From Methylibium sp. Root1272 (lineage in GTDB: Bacteria; Pseudomonadota; Gammaproteobacteria; Burkholderiales; Burkholderiaceae_C): DNA of 64,000 nucleotides. Below, piece by piece: positions 1 through 10,027 of the stretch. Both the position numbers and the translations under genes were made by a program. Numbering within the stretch: position 1 is the stretch's first letter; the number at the start of each line of letters is the position of its first letter. The notes under the pieces were generated by a model. The model was not told where the DNA came from and did not search any database. It saw only the letters and a program-made list of their open reading frames with translations. The DNA is taken from NCBI RefSeq assembly GCF_001425905.1, contig NZ_LMDY01000017.1, positions 62,945 through 126,944 of the forward strand, in the 5' to 3' direction.

Positions 1-429
1 GTCGGCGGCGTCGAGGCCTACGACGACAGTAAGGGCACCAATGTCGGCGCGACGGTGGCCGCGCTCGACGGCCTGGGTGCCGACAAGGCGCCGGCCAAGC
101 TGGTGGTGATCCTCGGCGGCGACGGTAAGGGCCAGGACTTCACGCCGCTGGTCGCGCCGGTCGCGCGCCATGCGCGTGCGGTCGCGCTGATCGGTCGCGA
201 TGCGCCGGCGATCGAGGCGGTGCTCGGCGCCGGCAGCGTGCCGCTGGCGCGGCACGACACGCTGCAGGCCGCCACCCGCTGGTGCTTCGAGCAGGCCCGC
301 GCCGGCGATGCCGTGCTGCTGAGCCCGGCCTGCGCCAGCCTGGACATGTTCCGCAACTACGCGCAGCGCGCCCAGGTGTTCTGCGACACCGTGCGCGAGC
401 TGGCGTGCGAGCACGGGGAGACCGCATGA
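1..429 (+). CDS. murD: MurD, C-terminal part (UDP-N-acetylmuramoylalanine--D-glutamate ligase)
   Basis: This is the last 142 codons of MurD, the cytoplasmic ligase that adds D-glutamate to UDP-MurNAc-L-Ala. The frame is open from base 1, so the 5' part lies outside the window. The visible part is the C-terminal ligase domain: a [12 protein letters not shown] segment near its middle and the conserved end [13 protein letters not shown], both typical of MurD. It is followed by ftsW with a 4-base ATGA overlap, the usual tight coupling of the dcw (division and cell wall) operon. Confidence 0.93.
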   Translation, partial: VGGVEAYDDSKGTNVGATVAALDGLGADKAPAKLVVILGGDGKGQDFTPLVAPVARHARAVALIGRDAPAIEAVLGAGSVPLARHDTLQAATRWCFEQARAGDAVLLSPACASLDMFRNYAQRAQVFCDTVRELACEHGETA

Positions 430-1715
430 GCCGCGCCGCGTCGGCCGCCGTCGGCGCCCGGACTGCGCTGGCCGCGCTGAAGGAGCGCGTGACCGCGCTG
501 CTGGGCCGCGGCCCGCGCAGCGAGGCGCTGCCGATCCGCGACTGGGTCAGCGTATCGAGCGGCCAGCCGGCACGCCTGCTGGGCTTCGACCAGATGATGG
601 TCTGCGTGGTGATCGCGCTGCTCGCGCTCGGCCTGGTGATGGTCTATTCGACGTCGATCGCGCTGCCGGACGATCCGCGCACGGCCCGCTTCGCGCCGAC
701 GCCGCACTACCTGATGGTGCGCCATGCCTTCGGCCTGCTGATCGCGCTCGGGGCTTCGCTGGCGGTCGTGCAGGTGCCGCTGCGGCTGTGGGAGCGCTGG
801 GCGCCGTGGCTGTTCGTGGCCGCGCTGGTGCTGCTGGTGCTGGTGCTCATTCCGCACATCGGGCGGGCCAGCAAGGGCGCGCGGCGCTGGATCCCGCTGG
901 GCTTCATGAGCTTCCAGCCCAGCGAGCTGGCCAAGCTGGGCATCGCGATGTACGCCGCCAGCTACATGGTGCGCAAGATGGAGATCAAGGAGCACTTCAC
1001 GCGTGCGGTGGCGCCGATGGCGGTGGCGCTCGCGGTGATCGGCGTGCTGCTGCTGGCCGAGCCCGACATGGGCGCCTTCATCGTCATCGCGGCCATCGCG
1101 ATGGGCATCCTGTTCCTCGGCGGCGTCAACGGCCGCATGTTCCTGCTCAGCATCGCGGTGCTGCTGGGCGCCTTCGTGTCGATGATCGCCGTCAGCCCCT
1201 GGCGGGCCGAGCGCATCCTGGCCTTCCTCAGCCCCTGGGACCCGCTCTACGCGCAGGGCAAGGGCTATCAGCTCACGCACTCGCTGATCGCGCTGGGCCG
1301 CGGCGAGATCTTCGGCCAGGGCCTGGGGTCGAGCGTGGAGAAACTGCACTACCTGCCCGAAGCGCACACCGACTTCCTGCTGGCGGTGATCGGCGAGGAG
1401 CTGGGTTTCGTCGGCGTGGCGCTGGTGATCGCGGCCTTCTTCTGGCTCACGCGCCGCATCTTCCACATCGGCCGCCAGGCGATCGCGCTCGACCGCGTGT
1501 TCTCCGGCCTGCTGGCGCAGGGCATCGGCATCTGGATGGGCGGCCAGGCCTTCATCAACATGGGTGTGAACCTCGGCGTGCTGCCGACCAAGGGGCTGAC
1601 CCTGCCGCTGATGAGCTATGGCGGCTCGGCGATCCTGATGAACTGCGTGGCGTTGGCGATCGTGTTGCGCGTGGATATCGAGAATCGGCAGCTCATGCGG
1701 GGAGGGCGCGCATGA
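426..1715 (+). CDS. ftsW: FtsW, SEDS-family septal peptidoglycan polymerase
   Basis: This is a 429-residue polytopic inner-membrane protein of the SEDS family, which polymerises lipid II at the septum together with FtsI. After a basic cytoplasmic N-terminus of about 60 residues come roughly ten hydrophobic segments. Family motifs are visible: FQPSELAKL around residues 163-171, and [14 protein letters not shown] near the C-terminus. The start was set at the ATG overlapping the murD stop (ATGA); an upstream in-frame extension inside murD was not used. It overlaps murG by 4 bases in turn. Confidence 0.95.
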   Translation: MSRAASAAVGARTALAALKERVTALLGRGPRSEALPIRDWVSVSSGQPARLLGFDQMMVCVVIALLALGLVMVYSTSIALPDDPRTARFAPTPHYLMVRHAFGLLIALGASLAVVQVPLRLWERWAPWLFVAALVLLVLVLIPHIGRASKGARRWIPLGFMSFQPSELAKLGIAMYAASYMVRKMEIKEHFTRAVAPMAVALAVIGVLLLAEPDMGAFIVIAAIAMGILFLGGVNGRMFLLSIAVLLGAFVSMIAVSPWRAERILAFLSPWDPLYAQGKGYQLTHSLIALGRGEIFGQGLGSSVEKLHYLPEAHTDFLLAVIGEELGFVGVALVIAAFFWLTRRIFHIGRQAIALDRVFSGLLAQGIGIWMGGQAFINMGVNLGVLPTKGLTLPLMSYGGSAILMNCVALAIVLRVDIENRQLMRGGRA

Positions 1716-2815
1716 GCCAGCGCCACCTCGTCGTCATGGCCGCCGGCACCGGCGGCCACATCATTCCGGGTCTGGCCGTCGCTCAGGAGATGCAGCACCG
1801 CGGCTGGACCGTCAGCTGGCTCGGCACCGAGCAGGGCATGGAGAACCGCCTCGTGCCGCCGGTCGCCGAATCGGGCATCGAGATGGACACCATCGCCTTC
1901 AGCGGGCTGCGCGGCAAGGGCCTGCTGCACACGCTGACCGGTGGACTGCGCCTGCTGGGCGCGTTCGCGGCCTGCGTGAAGATCCTGCGCCGGCGTGCCA
2001 CCACCGCGGTGCTGGGCATGGGTGGCTATGTGTGCTTTCCCGGCGGGCTGATGGCCTCGCTGCTCGGCAAGCCGCTGATCCTGGTCAACGCCGACGCGGC
2101 GCTGCTGATGAGCAACCGCGCGCTCAAGCCGGTGGCAGACCGCATCGCCTTCGGCTTCGACGGCGCGGCGGCCGCCACCACGAAGCAGGCGGTCGTCACC
2201 GGCAACCCGGTGCGTGCCGAGATCGAGGCATTGCCCGAGCCGACCGTGCGCTACGCCGGACGCGAGGGCCCGCTGCGCGTGCTGGTGGTCGGCGGCAGCC
2301 TGGGCGCGCGCGTGCTGAACGAGACACTGCCGCAGGCGCTGGCCCTGCTGACGCCCGCGGAGCGGCCGCGGGTGCTGCACCAGACCGGCCAGCTCAACCG
2401 CGACGGCGTGAAGGAGGCCTATGCCGCCGCCGGCATCGACGACGGCGTCGAGGTGCTGGCCTTCATCGACGACATGGCCGCGCGGCTGGCGCACTGCGAC
2501 GTGGTGATCTGCCGTGCCGGTGCGGTGACGGTCAGCGAGCTGTGCGCTGCCGGCGTGGCGAGCGTGCTGGTGCCGCTGATCGTGAGCACCACTTCGCACC
2601 AGCGCGACAACGCGCTCTACATGGCGCAGCACGGCGCGGCGATCCACCTGCCGCAGAGCGAACTGACACCGCAGGCACTGGCCGAGCGGCTGCGCACGCT
2701 GGACCGGCCGCAACTGCTGGGCATGGCCGATAAGGCGCGTGCGCTGTCGCGTCCGCGCGCCGCGGCGCGCGTGGCCGACGAGATCGAGCGTCTCGTGCGA
2801 AAGGAGGTGCTGTGA
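1712..2815 (+). CDS. murG: MurG, UDP-GlcNAc:lipid I N-acetylglucosaminyltransferase
   Basis: This 367-residue peripheral membrane glycosyltransferase makes lipid II from lipid I and UDP-GlcNAc. The N-terminal glycine-rich loop [13 protein letters not shown] is at residues 9-21. The second glycine-rich stretch [13 protein letters not shown] opens the C-terminal nucleotide-sugar domain, and the [12 protein letters not shown] segment matches the family UDP-binding helix. It starts in an ATGA overlap with ftsW. A strong Shine-Dalgarno sequence, AAGGAGG, lies just before its own stop codon and serves whatever starts at 2815. Confidence 0.95.
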   Translation: MSQRHLVVMAAGTGGHIIPGLAVAQEMQHRGWTVSWLGTEQGMENRLVPPVAESGIEMDTIAFSGLRGKGLLHTLTGGLRLLGAFAACVKILRRRATTAVLGMGGYVCFPGGLMASLLGKPLILVNADAALLMSNRALKPVADRIAFGFDGAAAATTKQAVVTGNPVRAEIEALPEPTVRYAGREGPLRVLVVGGSLGARVLNETLPQALALLTPAERPRVLHQTGQLNRDGVKEAYAAAGIDDGVEVLAFIDDMAARLAHCDVVICRAGAVTVSELCAAGVASVLVPLIVSTTSHQRDNALYMAQHGAAIHLPQSELTPQALAERLRTLDRPQLLGMADKARALSRPRAAARVADEIERLVRKEVL

Positions 2816-2925
2816 TGAACCTGCAGACACTTGCGCACGCGGGCCGAGCGCCGGGCCGCCCCAAGCCGGCCCGTATCCCCTCGGGGGATCGGCCGACGTA
2901 TTCGTCGGACGAGGGGCTGTCATGA
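2815..2925 (+). CDS. Bridging mini-ORF carrying a palindromic repeat between murG and murC
   Basis: This is a 36-codon open frame. Its ATG overlaps the murG stop (TGATG) and its TGA stop overlaps the murC ATG (ATGA). The ribosome-binding site AAGGAGG sits 6-8 bases upstream, inside murG. Most of the frame is a hairpin-forming repeat, and the predicted peptide resembles no family I know. It may exist only to keep translation coupled from murG to murC after a repeat inserted between them. Whether the peptide is stable or useful is unknown; the overlaps themselves are read directly. Confidence 0.4.
   Translation: MNLQTLAHAGRAPGRPKPARIPSGDRPTYSSDEGLS
2841..2921 (+). repeat. Palindromic repeat element (type A) at the murG/murC junction
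   Basis: Two perfect hairpins lie side by side: ATCCCC-TCG-GGGGAT at 2875-2889 and CCGACG-TATT-CGTCGG at 2893-2908. They are preceded by a C/G-rich stretch with repeated CCGG. The element fills the gap between two genes that normally overlap or nearly overlap. Similar REP-like elements are, from memory, common in Burkholderiales genomes; only one copy of this exact type was seen here. Confidence 0.6.
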
Positions 2926-4331
2926 AGCACGCAGTCAAGCACATCCATTTTGTGGGCATCGGCGGCGCCGGCATGAGCGGCATCGCCGAGATCCTGCACA
3001 ACCTCGGCTACGTGGTGTCGGGCTCCGACCAGAGCGATGGCGTGACGACGCGCCGGCTGGCGTCGCTGGGCATCCGCGTGGCGATCGGCCACGACGCCGC
3101 GCACATCGCCGGCGCCGAGGCGGTGGTCACGTCCACGGCGGTGAAGGGCGACAACCCCGAGGTGATCGCGGCGCGCGCGAAGCGCGTGCCAGTGGTGCCG
3201 CGCGCGGTGATGCTGGCCGAGCTGATGCGGCTGAAGCAGGGCATCGCGATCGCCGGCACGCACGGCAAGACCACCACCACCTCGCTGGTTGCCAGTGTGC
3301 TGGCCGAGGCCGGGCTCGACCCGACCTTCGTGATCGGCGGGCGGCTCAACAGCGCCGGCGCGAACTCACGGCTCGGCGCGGGCGACTACATCGTCGTCGA
3401 GGCGGACGAGTCGGACGCATCCTTCCTGAACCTGATGCCCATCCTGTCGGTCGTCACGAACATCGACGCCGACCACATGGACACCTACGGCCACGACCTC
3501 GGACGCCTGAAGCACGCCTTCCTGGAGTTCCTCCACCGCATGCCGTTCTACGGCGCGGCCATCATCTGCGGCGACGACCCCGGCGTGCGCTCGATCATCC
3601 CGATGATCTCGCGGCCGGTGGTGAGCTACGGCTTCGGCGAGGACGCGCAGATCCGCGCCGTCGACGTGCTGGCGCTGCCGGGGGGACAGATGCGCTTCAC
3701 CGCGCAGCGCCGCAACGGCGTGGTGATGCCCGACCTGCCGGTCACGCTGAACCTGCCGGGCCGGCACAACGTGCTCAACGCGCTGGCGGTGATCGCGGTG
3801 GCGGCCGAGCTCGAGCTGCCCGACGCGCCGGTGCAGAAGGCGCTGGCCGCCTTCGACGGCGTGGGCCGGCGCTTCCAGCGCTACGGCGAACTCGCGCTGC
3901 CGTCCGGCGGCAGCTTCACGCTGATCGACGACTACGGTCACCACCCGGTCGAGATGGCCGCGGTGATCGACGCGGCGCGCGGTGCCTTTCCCGGTCGCCG
4001 TCTCGTGATCGCCTTCCAGCCGCACCGCTACACCCGCACCCGCGACTGCTTCGAGGACTTCGTCAAGGTGATGGGCGGTGCCGACGCGGTGCTGCTGAGC
4101 GAGGTCTACGCCGCTGGCGAAGCGCCGATCGTCGCCGCCGACGGCCGGGCGCTGACGCGCGCCCTGCGCGTGGGCGGCAAGCTCGAGCCGGTGTTCGTCG
4201 ACGAGATCGCGGCGATGCCGCAAGCGATCGCCGACAACGTGCAGGACGGCGATGTCGTGATCACCATGGGGGCGGGCTCGATCGGTGCCGTGCCCGGCCA
4301 GGTGGTCGAGCTGTTGGGAGCCCGCGCATGA
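2922..4331 (+). CDS. murC: MurC, UDP-N-acetylmuramate--L-alanine ligase
   Basis: This 469-residue cytoplasmic ligase adds L-alanine to UDP-MurNAc. The N-terminal Rossmann motif [15 protein letters not shown] is at residues 9-23. The ATP loop GTHGKTTTT starts at residue 112, and the YGHHPVE segment of the C-terminal domain is present. The start [10 protein letters not shown] follows the repeat region; a longer in-frame version beginning inside murG is rejected as a shadow. It is coupled to ddl by an ATGA overlap. Confidence 0.95.
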   Translation: MKHAVKHIHFVGIGGAGMSGIAEILHNLGYVVSGSDQSDGVTTRRLASLGIRVAIGHDAAHIAGAEAVVTSTAVKGDNPEVIAARAKRVPVVPRAVMLAELMRLKQGIAIAGTHGKTTTTSLVASVLAEAGLDPTFVIGGRLNSAGANSRLGAGDYIVVEADESDASFLNLMPILSVVTNIDADHMDTYGHDLGRLKHAFLEFLHRMPFYGAAIICGDDPGVRSIIPMISRPVVSYGFGEDAQIRAVDVLALPGGQMRFTAQRRNGVVMPDLPVTLNLPGRHNVLNALAVIAVAAELELPDAPVQKALAAFDGVGRRFQRYGELALPSGGSFTLIDDYGHHPVEMAAVIDAARGAFPGRRLVIAFQPHRYTRTRDCFEDFVKVMGGADAVLLSEVYAAGEAPIVAADGRALTRALRVGGKLEPVFVDEIAAMPQAIADNVQDGDVVITMGAGSIGAVPGQVVELLGARA

Positions 4332-5284
4332 CCCCTCTCGATCCCAAGTCCCTCGGCAAGGTCGCCGTCCTGATGGGCGGCACCTCGGCCGAACGCGACA
4401 TCTCGCTGATGTCCGGCGGCGGCGTCCTGAAGGCGCTGCAGGCCCAGGGCGTCGACGCCCACGCCTTCGATCCGAAGGACCACGACCTGATCGAGCTCAG
4501 GCGCCAGGGCTTCCAGCGCTGCTTCATCGCGCTGCACGGCCGCCATGGCGAGGACGGCACGGTGCAGGGCGCGCTGGAACTGCTGCGCATCCCGTACACC
4601 GGCTCGGGCGTGATGGCGAGCGCGATCGCGATGGACAAGATCATGACCAAGCGCGTGTGGCTCGCCGAGGGGCTGCCGACGCCGCGCTACGTGCGCCTCG
4701 CGCCCGACCAGCAGACGCCCGAGCGGGTGATCGCGGTACCCGACGAACTGGGCCTGCCGCTGATCGTGAAGCCGCCGCGCGAGGGCTCGTCGATCGGTGT
4801 CACCAAGGTGCTCGGCATTTCGCAGATGCAGGACGCCGTGAAGCTGTCGGCGAGCCACGACCCCGACGTGCTGTGCGAGGAGTTCATCGACGGCGCCGAA
4901 GTCACCTGCCCGGTGCTGGGCGAGGGCGCCATGGCGCGGGCGCTGCCGGTGATCCGCATCGTGCCGCCCGAGGCCGGCTACGACTACCAGAACAAATACT
5001 TCACCGACGAGGTGCAGTACCTCTGTCCGAGCGGCCTGCCGGCGGACGAGGAGGCCGAGATCCAGCGCATCGTGCTGGCCGCCTACCGCGCGCTGGGCTG
5101 CCGCGGTTGGGGCCGGGCCGATCTGATGGTCCGCGCCAGCGACCGCAAGCCCTTCCTGCTGGAGATGAACACCTCGCCGGGCATGACCGGCCATTCGCTG
5201 GTGCCGATGTCGGCCAAGGCCGCGGGCCTCGGCTACGAGCAGCTGTGCCTGCACCTCCTGCAAGGAGCGGCGCTCGACGCCTGA
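4328..5284 (+). CDS. ddl: D-alanine--D-alanine ligase
   Basis: This 318-residue ATP-grasp enzyme joins two D-alanines for the peptidoglycan stem peptide. The sequence shows the N-terminal [11 protein letters not shown] substrate loop, the [12 protein letters not shown] segment, the ATP-binding [11 protein letters not shown] loop, and the Mg-binding [16 protein letters not shown] near the C-terminus. Length is normal for DdlB. Its place between murC and ftsQ is the classic DdlB position in the dcw cluster. Confidence 0.95.
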   Translation: MTPLDPKSLGKVAVLMGGTSAERDISLMSGGGVLKALQAQGVDAHAFDPKDHDLIELRRQGFQRCFIALHGRHGEDGTVQGALELLRIPYTGSGVMASAIAMDKIMTKRVWLAEGLPTPRYVRLAPDQQTPERVIAVPDELGLPLIVKPPREGSSIGVTKVLGISQMQDAVKLSASHDPDVLCEEFIDGAEVTCPVLGEGAMARALPVIRIVPPEAGYDYQNKYFTDEVQYLCPSGLPADEEAEIQRIVLAAYRALGCRGWGRADLMVRASDRKPFLLEMNTSPGMTGHSLVPMSAKAAGLGYEQLCLHLLQGAALDA

Positions 5285-5291
5285 GCCCCTC

Positions 5292-6098
5292 ATGGCCCGC
5301 CGACCCCGCCTCCCCGCGAAGCCGCAGCCGCTGCCGGCCGACGTGCGCCTGATGCGCACCGGCGCCAGCGTGCTGTTCGCGTTCGCGCTGCTGGCCTTCG
5401 TCGGTCTGGTGCTGACCTGGGCGCTGCGGGCGCCGCTGTTCACGCTGCGCGGCATCCGCGTCGAGGGCGAGGTCGCGCGCAGCAGCGTGACGACGATCCG
5501 CGCCAACGCGATGCCCAAGCTGAGCGGCAACTTCTTCAGCCTCGACCTGGCTCGCGCCCAGGAGGCCTTCCAGTCGGTGCCCTGGGTGCGGCGGGCCGCG
5601 GTGCAGCGGGTGTGGCCGAACCGCCTGGCGGTGCGCCTCGAGGAGCACCACGTCGCCGCGTGGTGGCACCAGGAGGACGGCGACGACAAGCTGGTCAACG
5701 TGCAGGGCGAGGTGTTCGAGGCCAACCCGGGCGACGTCGAGGACGAGGGCCTGCCGGTGCTGCAGGGGCCGGAGGGCAGTTCCGCGTCGATGCTCGCGAT
5801 GTACCGCCGGCTGGTGCCGGCGTTCGAGGCGATCGACGCCCGCATCGAGACGCTGGCGATGAGCGCGCGCGGCTCCTGGCGGGCCGAGCTCGACAGCGGC
5901 GCGCAGGTCGAGCTGGGCCGCGGCGGCGAGGCCGAGGTGATGGCGCGGGTGCAGGCCTTCGTGGGCACCGTGCCGCAGCTGACGGCGCGCTACGAGCGTC
6001 CGCTGGCTTACGCCGACCTGCGTCATGCGGACGGCTACGCGCTGCGGCTCAAGGGCATCGGCACGGCGACGCCGGCGGCAGCGGCAGGCAAGAAATAG
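5292..6098 (+). CDS. ftsQ: FtsQ, cell division protein
   Basis: This is a 268-residue bitopic divisome protein. It has a short basic, proline-rich cytoplasmic tail, one transmembrane helix at about residues 25-47, and a periplasmic POTRA domain starting with FTLRGIRVEGEV. The VPWVRRAAVQRVWPNRLAVRLEEH segment is the conserved POTRA/beta boundary. The C-terminal tail is Ala-rich and ends in GKK. It starts 7 bases after ddl. It links FtsA/FtsZ in the cytoplasm with FtsB, FtsL and FtsW in the periplasm. Confidence 0.93.
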   Translation: MARRPRLPAKPQPLPADVRLMRTGASVLFAFALLAFVGLVLTWALRAPLFTLRGIRVEGEVARSSVTTIRANAMPKLSGNFFSLDLARAQEAFQSVPWVRRAAVQRVWPNRLAVRLEEHHVAAWWHQEDGDDKLVNVQGEVFEANPGDVEDEGLPVLQGPEGSSASMLAMYRRLVPAFEAIDARIETLAMSARGSWRAELDSGAQVELGRGGEAEVMARVQAFVGTVPQLTARYERPLAYADLRHADGYALRLKGIGTATPAAAAGKK

Positions 6099-6118
6099 AA
6101 GGAAAAGGCGGGAAGCAC

Positions 6119-7348
6119 ATGGCCAAGGAATACAAGGATCTCGTCGTCGGGCTCGACATCGGCACCGCCAAGGTGATGGCGGTGGTGGCCGAGGTGCTGC
6201 CCGAGGGCGAGTTGCGCGTCGCCGGCATCGGCACCGCGCCGGCCCATGGGCTCAAGCGTGGCGTGGTGGTGAACATCGACGCGACGGTGCAGTCGATCCA
6301 GCAGGCGCTGAAGGAGGCCGAGATGATGGCCGACTGCAAGATCACCCGCGTCTACACCGGCATCACCGGCAGCCACATCCGCGGCCAGAACTCCACCGGC
6401 ATGGTGATCGTGCGCGACAAGGAGGTCACGCCGGTCGACGTGGCGCGCGTGATCGAGACCGCCAAGGCGATCAACATCCCGAACGACCAGCGGATGCTGC
6501 TCGTGGAGGCGCAGGAGTTCGTGATCGACGGTCACGAGGTCAAGGAGCCGATCGGCATGAGCGGCGGCCGGCTCGAGGTGAAGGTGCACATCGTGACCGG
6601 CGCGCAGAGCGCGGCCGAGAACATCATCAAGTGCGTGCGCCGCTGCGGGCTGGAAGTCGACATGCTGGTGCTCAACCCCAGTGCCTCCAGCCACGCGGTG
6701 CTGACCGACGACGAGAAGGACCTCGGCGTCGCACTGGTCGACATCGGCGCGGGCACCACCGACGTCTCGATCTTCACCGACGGCTCGGTGCGCCACACCG
6801 CGGTGATCCCGATCGCCGGCGATCTGATCACGAGCGACATCGCGATGGCGCTGCGCACGCCGACCAAGGACGCCGAGGAGATCAAGGTCGAGCACGGCGT
6901 GGCCAAGCAGTTGCTGGCCGATCCGAACGAGCAGGTCGAGGTGCCGGGGCTCGGCGACCGCGCGCCGCGCATGCTCTCGCGGCAGGCGCTGGCCGGCGTG
7001 ATCGAGCCGCGCGTCGAGGAGATCTTCTCGCTGGTGCACCAGGTCATCCGCGAGAGCGGCTACGAGGAGCTGCTGTCCAGCGGCATCGTGCTGACCGGCG
7101 GCACCGCGGTGATGCCCGGCATGGTCGAGCTGGGCGAGGACATCTTTCTGAAGCCGGTGAGGAAGGGACTGCCCACCTACGCCGGCGCACTGTCAGACAT
7201 GGTGGCGAGCCCGCGCTCGGCCACCGTGATGGGCTTGCTCGAAGAAGCGAGGCTCGCGCGCACGCGCGGCATGAAGGCAGCGCAGCAGGCGGGGTCGGTC
7301 CAGACCCTGTTCGGCCGCGTCAAGGATTGGTTCATCGGGAATTTTTAA
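6119..7348 (+). CDS. ftsA: FtsA, actin-like membrane anchor of the Z ring
   Basis: This 409-residue actin-fold ATPase tethers FtsZ to the membrane. The N-terminal phosphate loop VGLDIGTAKVMAVV, the second phosphate motif VDIGAGTTDVSIF and the GIVLTGGTAVMPG adenosine motif are all visible. The C-terminus ends in VKDWFIGNF, the amphipathic membrane-targeting helix. The start ATG follows a purine-rich GGAAAAGGCGGGAAG stretch, and the gap to ftsQ is 20 bases. It lies immediately before ftsZ, as in most proteobacteria. Confidence 0.96.
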   Translation: MAKEYKDLVVGLDIGTAKVMAVVAEVLPEGELRVAGIGTAPAHGLKRGVVVNIDATVQSIQQALKEAEMMADCKITRVYTGITGSHIRGQNSTGMVIVRDKEVTPVDVARVIETAKAINIPNDQRMLLVEAQEFVIDGHEVKEPIGMSGGRLEVKVHIVTGAQSAAENIIKCVRRCGLEVDMLVLNPSASSHAVLTDDEKDLGVALVDIGAGTTDVSIFTDGSVRHTAVIPIAGDLITSDIAMALRTPTKDAEEIKVEHGVAKQLLADPNEQVEVPGLGDRAPRMLSRQALAGVIEPRVEEIFSLVHQVIRESGYEELLSSGIVLTGGTAVMPGMVELGEDIFLKPVRKGLPTYAGALSDMVASPRSATVMGLLEEARLARTRGMKAAQQAGSVQTLFGRVKDWFIGNF

Positions 7349-7406
7349 GGGCGTCATCCAGCCCACGTTTTCAACCGGCAACTGCATCAGACGAAGGAGG
7401 TCCACC

Positions 7407-8624
7407 ATGGCCATCGAGATGATTGAGGAATTCGAGCTCGGCACGAAGATCAAGGTGATCGGCGTGGGCGGCGGCGGCGGCAACGCCGTCGAGCACATGA
7501 TCAACGAGGGCGTGCAGGGCGTGGAGTTCATCTGCGCGAACACCGACGCGCAGGCGCTGCACCGCTCCAAGGCCGACCAGCTCATCCAGCTCGGCAGCAC
7601 CGGCCTGGGCGCGGGCTCCAAGCCGGCTGCGGGCAAGGCCGCGGCCGACGAGGCCGAGGGCCGTATCCGTGATGCGATCTCGGGCGCCAACATGATCTTC
7701 CTGACCGCCGGCATGGGCGGCGGCACCGGTACCGGTGCGGCACCGGTGATCGCGCGCGTGGCCAAGGAGATGGGCATCCTGACGGTGGGCGTGGTCACCA
7801 AGCCCTTCGACTTCGAGGGCGGCCGGCGCATGAAGCAGGCCGAGGCCGGCCTGCAGGAGCTCGAGGCGAACGTCGATTCGCTGATCGTCGTGCTCAACGA
7901 GAAGCTGCTCGAGGTGCTGGGCGACGACGTGTCGCAGGACCAGGCCTTCAAGCAGGCCAACGACGTGCTGAAGAACGCCGTGGGCGGCATCGCCGACATC
8001 ATCCACATCGATGCGTCGATCAACGTCGACTTCGAGGACGTGAAGACGGTGATGAGCGAACCCGGCAAGGCGATGATGGGCACCGCGATCGCGACCGGCC
8101 CGGACCGCGCCAACAAGGCGGCCGATTCGGCCGTGGCCTGCCCGCTGCTCGAAGGCATCGACCTGTCGGGCGCGCGTGGCGTGCTGGTGCTGATCGCGGC
8201 GAGCCGCGCCAGCCTGAAGCTGAGCGAGAGCAAGAACGCGATGAACACGATCCGCCGCTACGCCGCGGAAGACGCCCATGTGATCTTCGGCGCTGCCTAC
8301 GACGAGAGCCTGGGCGACCAACTGCGCGTGACTGTCATCGCCACCGGCCTCGCGCCGGCGCGCCGCGTGCAGGCGCCGATGACGGTGGTGCACAACGCCA
8401 CGCTGCAGCGGACCGGCACCGACAACATCCCGGTGCTGAACCAGCCGCTGCATGCACAGGGCGGGCTGTCTGCCGCTCCGACCCAGCACGACTACGCCGG
8501 CATGCAGGTGCCCAGCGTGTGGCGCAGCGGGCGCACGCAGGCCGCGGCCAAGGTCGATGCCCTGGCGAGCAACGGCATGGACGAGATCGAGATCCCGGCG
8601 TTCCTGCGCAAGCAAGCCGATTGA
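7407..8624 (+). CDS. ftsZ: FtsZ, tubulin-like cell division GTPase
   Basis: This 405-residue GTPase forms the cytokinetic ring. The tubulin signature GGGTGTGAAPVIA lies at about residues 105-117, and the N-terminal GVGGGGGNAVEHM loop is present. The C-terminal tail ends in IEIPAFLRKQAD, the conserved peptide that binds FtsA and ZapD. It has a strong Shine-Dalgarno sequence, AAGGAGGTCC, just before the ATG. The 58-base gap to ftsA is wider than elsewhere in the operon and may hold a promoter. The stop codon overlaps an ATG at 8624 (TGATG). Confidence 0.97.
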   Translation: MAIEMIEEFELGTKIKVIGVGGGGGNAVEHMINEGVQGVEFICANTDAQALHRSKADQLIQLGSTGLGAGSKPAAGKAAADEAEGRIRDAISGANMIFLTAGMGGGTGTGAAPVIARVAKEMGILTVGVVTKPFDFEGGRRMKQAEAGLQELEANVDSLIVVLNEKLLEVLGDDVSQDQAFKQANDVLKNAVGGIADIIHIDASINVDFEDVKTVMSEPGKAMMGTAIATGPDRANKAADSAVACPLLEGIDLSGARGVLVLIAASRASLKLSESKNAMNTIRRYAAEDAHVIFGAAYDESLGDQLRVTVIATGLAPARRVQAPMTVVHNATLQRTGTDNIPVLNQPLHAQGGLSAAPTQHDYAGMQVPSVWRSGRTQAAAKVDALASNGMDEIEIPAFLRKQAD

Positions 8625-8770
8625 TGACGACCACCCCCGTTGCGCCTTCGGCGCTCCCCCTCGAGGGGGCGGCGCTGGCGGGCCGGTGGAGCCGGACCCG
8701 CGGCGCCTGCTCGCTGGGGCGGAGCGGGACCCGCGGCGTCCGATCGGTTGGCCATCGATGCGCGGTGTGA
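8624..8770 (+). CDS. Mini-ORF carrying a palindromic repeat after ftsZ
   Basis: This is a 48-codon open frame beginning in a TGATG overlap with the ftsZ stop and running through a type B repeat. It ends 71 bases before lpxC, so unlike the murG/murC case it does not bridge to the next gene. The predicted peptide is Arg/Gly/Ala-rich with no recognisable domain. It is listed because the same stop/start overlap is seen at other repeat-bearing junctions here. Real translation is uncertain. Confidence 0.25.
   Translation: MTTTPVAPSALPLEGAALAGRWSRTRGACSLGRSGTRGVRSVGHRCAV
8632..8705 (+). repeat. Palindromic repeat element (type B/C), copy after ftsZ
   Basis: This 74-base element is about 93% identical by eye to the copy at 11113-11186. 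It contains hairpin GCGCC-TTC-GGCGC (8642-8654) and the palindrome CCCCCTCGAGGGGG (8656-8669). A further G/C-rich arm has two CCGG sites. Differences from the other copy in the first stem are compensatory, so base pairing is kept. Confidence 0.7.
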
Positions 8771-8841
8771 GTGGATCTCGCTAACGAGGTGATAGCGCGG
8801 CCCTGCAAGCCGGTCGGGGCTGCGCTTTTTACAATGACAGC

Positions 8842-9777
8842 ATGCTGCAGCAACGAACCCTGAAGTCGATCACGCGCGCCGTCGGCGTGGGCGTGCACAG
8901 CGGCCAGCGGGTCGAGCTCACGCTGCGGCCGGCCGCGCCCGACACGGGCATCGTGTTCCGGCGGGTCGATCTGCCGAGCCCGGTGGACATTCCGGCGCGC
9001 TTCGATGCGGTGTGCGACACGCGCATGGCTTCCAGCATCTCCCCCGGCGGCGACCCGGGCGGCCCCAAGGTGCAGACGATCGAGCACTTCATGTCGGCCT
9101 GCGCCGGGCTGGGCATCGACAATCTGCTGGTCGACATCACGGCCGACGAGATGCCCATCCTCGACGGCTCCGCCTCCAGCTTCGTGTTCCTGCTCCAGAA
9201 CGCGGGCATCGAGCTGCAGAAGGCGCCCAAGCGCTTCATCCGCGTGCTGAAGACCGTGGAAGTGCGCGACGGCGAAGGGCCGGGCGCCAAGTGGGCCCGA
9301 CTGGAGCCCTATCACGGCTACAAGCTGGCGTTCGAGATCGTGTTCGACCATCCGGCGGTCAGCCAGACCGGCCAGCGCGTGGAGTTCGAGTTCGGCGAGG
9401 GCCAGTACCAGCGCGACATCGCGCGCGCGCGGACCTTCGGCTTCGCCAAGGACGTGGACGCGATGCGCGCGCGTGGCCTGACGCTCGGCGGCAGCATGGA
9501 CAACGCCATCGTCGTCGACGACCACCGCGTGCTCAACGCCGACGGGCTGCGCTATGACGACGAGTTCGTGAAGCACAAGCTGCTCGACGCGATCGGCGAC
9601 CTGCACATCGCCGGCCATGCGCTGCTGGCGAGCTACACCTCGTTCAAGGGCGGGCACGCGTTGAACAACACGCTGCTGCGCGCGCTGTTCGCCGACCCGG
9701 CGGCCTACGAAATGGCCACGTTCGCGCGTGAGGCCGATGCCCCGCGCGGCTTCGCCGAACTGCCGCCGGCCTGGTAG
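8842..9777 (+). CDS. lpxC: LpxC, UDP-3-O-acyl-N-acetylglucosamine deacetylase
   Basis: This 311-residue Zn enzyme carries out the committed step of lipid A synthesis. Its zinc ligands are visible in [16 protein letters not shown] and in [19 protein letters not shown]. The start [21 protein letters not shown] is the usual LpxC N-terminus. The gene follows ftsZ as in E. coli, but after a 217-base spacer holding a repeat and a short T-rich sequence (CTTTTTACAATGA) close to the start that could be part of its own promoter. Confidence 0.96.
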   Translation: MLQQRTLKSITRAVGVGVHSGQRVELTLRPAAPDTGIVFRRVDLPSPVDIPARFDAVCDTRMASSISPGGDPGGPKVQTIEHFMSACAGLGIDNLLVDITADEMPILDGSASSFVFLLQNAGIELQKAPKRFIRVLKTVEVRDGEGPGAKWARLEPYHGYKLAFEIVFDHPAVSQTGQRVEFEFGEGQYQRDIARARTFGFAKDVDAMRARGLTLGGSMDNAIVVDDHRVLNADGLRYDDEFVKHKLLDAIGDLHIAGHALLASYTSFKGGHALNNTLLRALFADPAAYEMATFAREADAPRGFAELPPAW

Positions 9778-9825
9778 CGCGCGGCGCCCGGCGGCCCGAC
9801 CGCCGTCCCGCTTAGACTGCCGGCC

Positions 9826-10011
9826 ATGCTGATCTTCCGCTGGATCGTCCTGTTGCTGCTCGTCGCCGGCGTGCTGTGCTTCGCGATGTATGCGGGCACC
9901 GGCCAGGCGCGCTGGCGCGACTTCGGCCTTCGCATCGTCAAGTGGACGGTGGTCGCGGCCCTCGGTTTCTTTGCGGTGCTGATACTCGAGCGCCTGGCGC
10001 TCATGGTGTGA
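9826..10011 (+). CDS. Small membrane protein (61 aa), first of a related pair
   Basis: This is a predicted 61-residue protein with two hydrophobic helices, at about residues 4-22 and 38-58, separated by a short polar loop with TGQARWRDFGLRI. I do not recognise the family. It is similar in layout and in the second helix (…KWTVVAALGFF…) to the 71-residue protein that follows 16 bases later (…RWTVVFALGAF…), which suggests an old tandem duplication. It sits after lpxC with a 48-base gap. Function unknown. Confidence 0.65.
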   Translation: MLIFRWIVLLLLVAGVLCFAMYAGTGQARWRDFGLRIVKWTVVAALGFFAVLILERLALMV

Positions 10012-10027
10012 ACGGAGATTTCGAGCG

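Noticed and set aside
4106-5968. Long open frame (about 620 codons) on the minus strand across murC, ddl and ftsQ
   Set aside because: It lies antisense to three certain genes. Its product is low-complexity Arg/Ala/His-rich, the usual artefact of high GC content.
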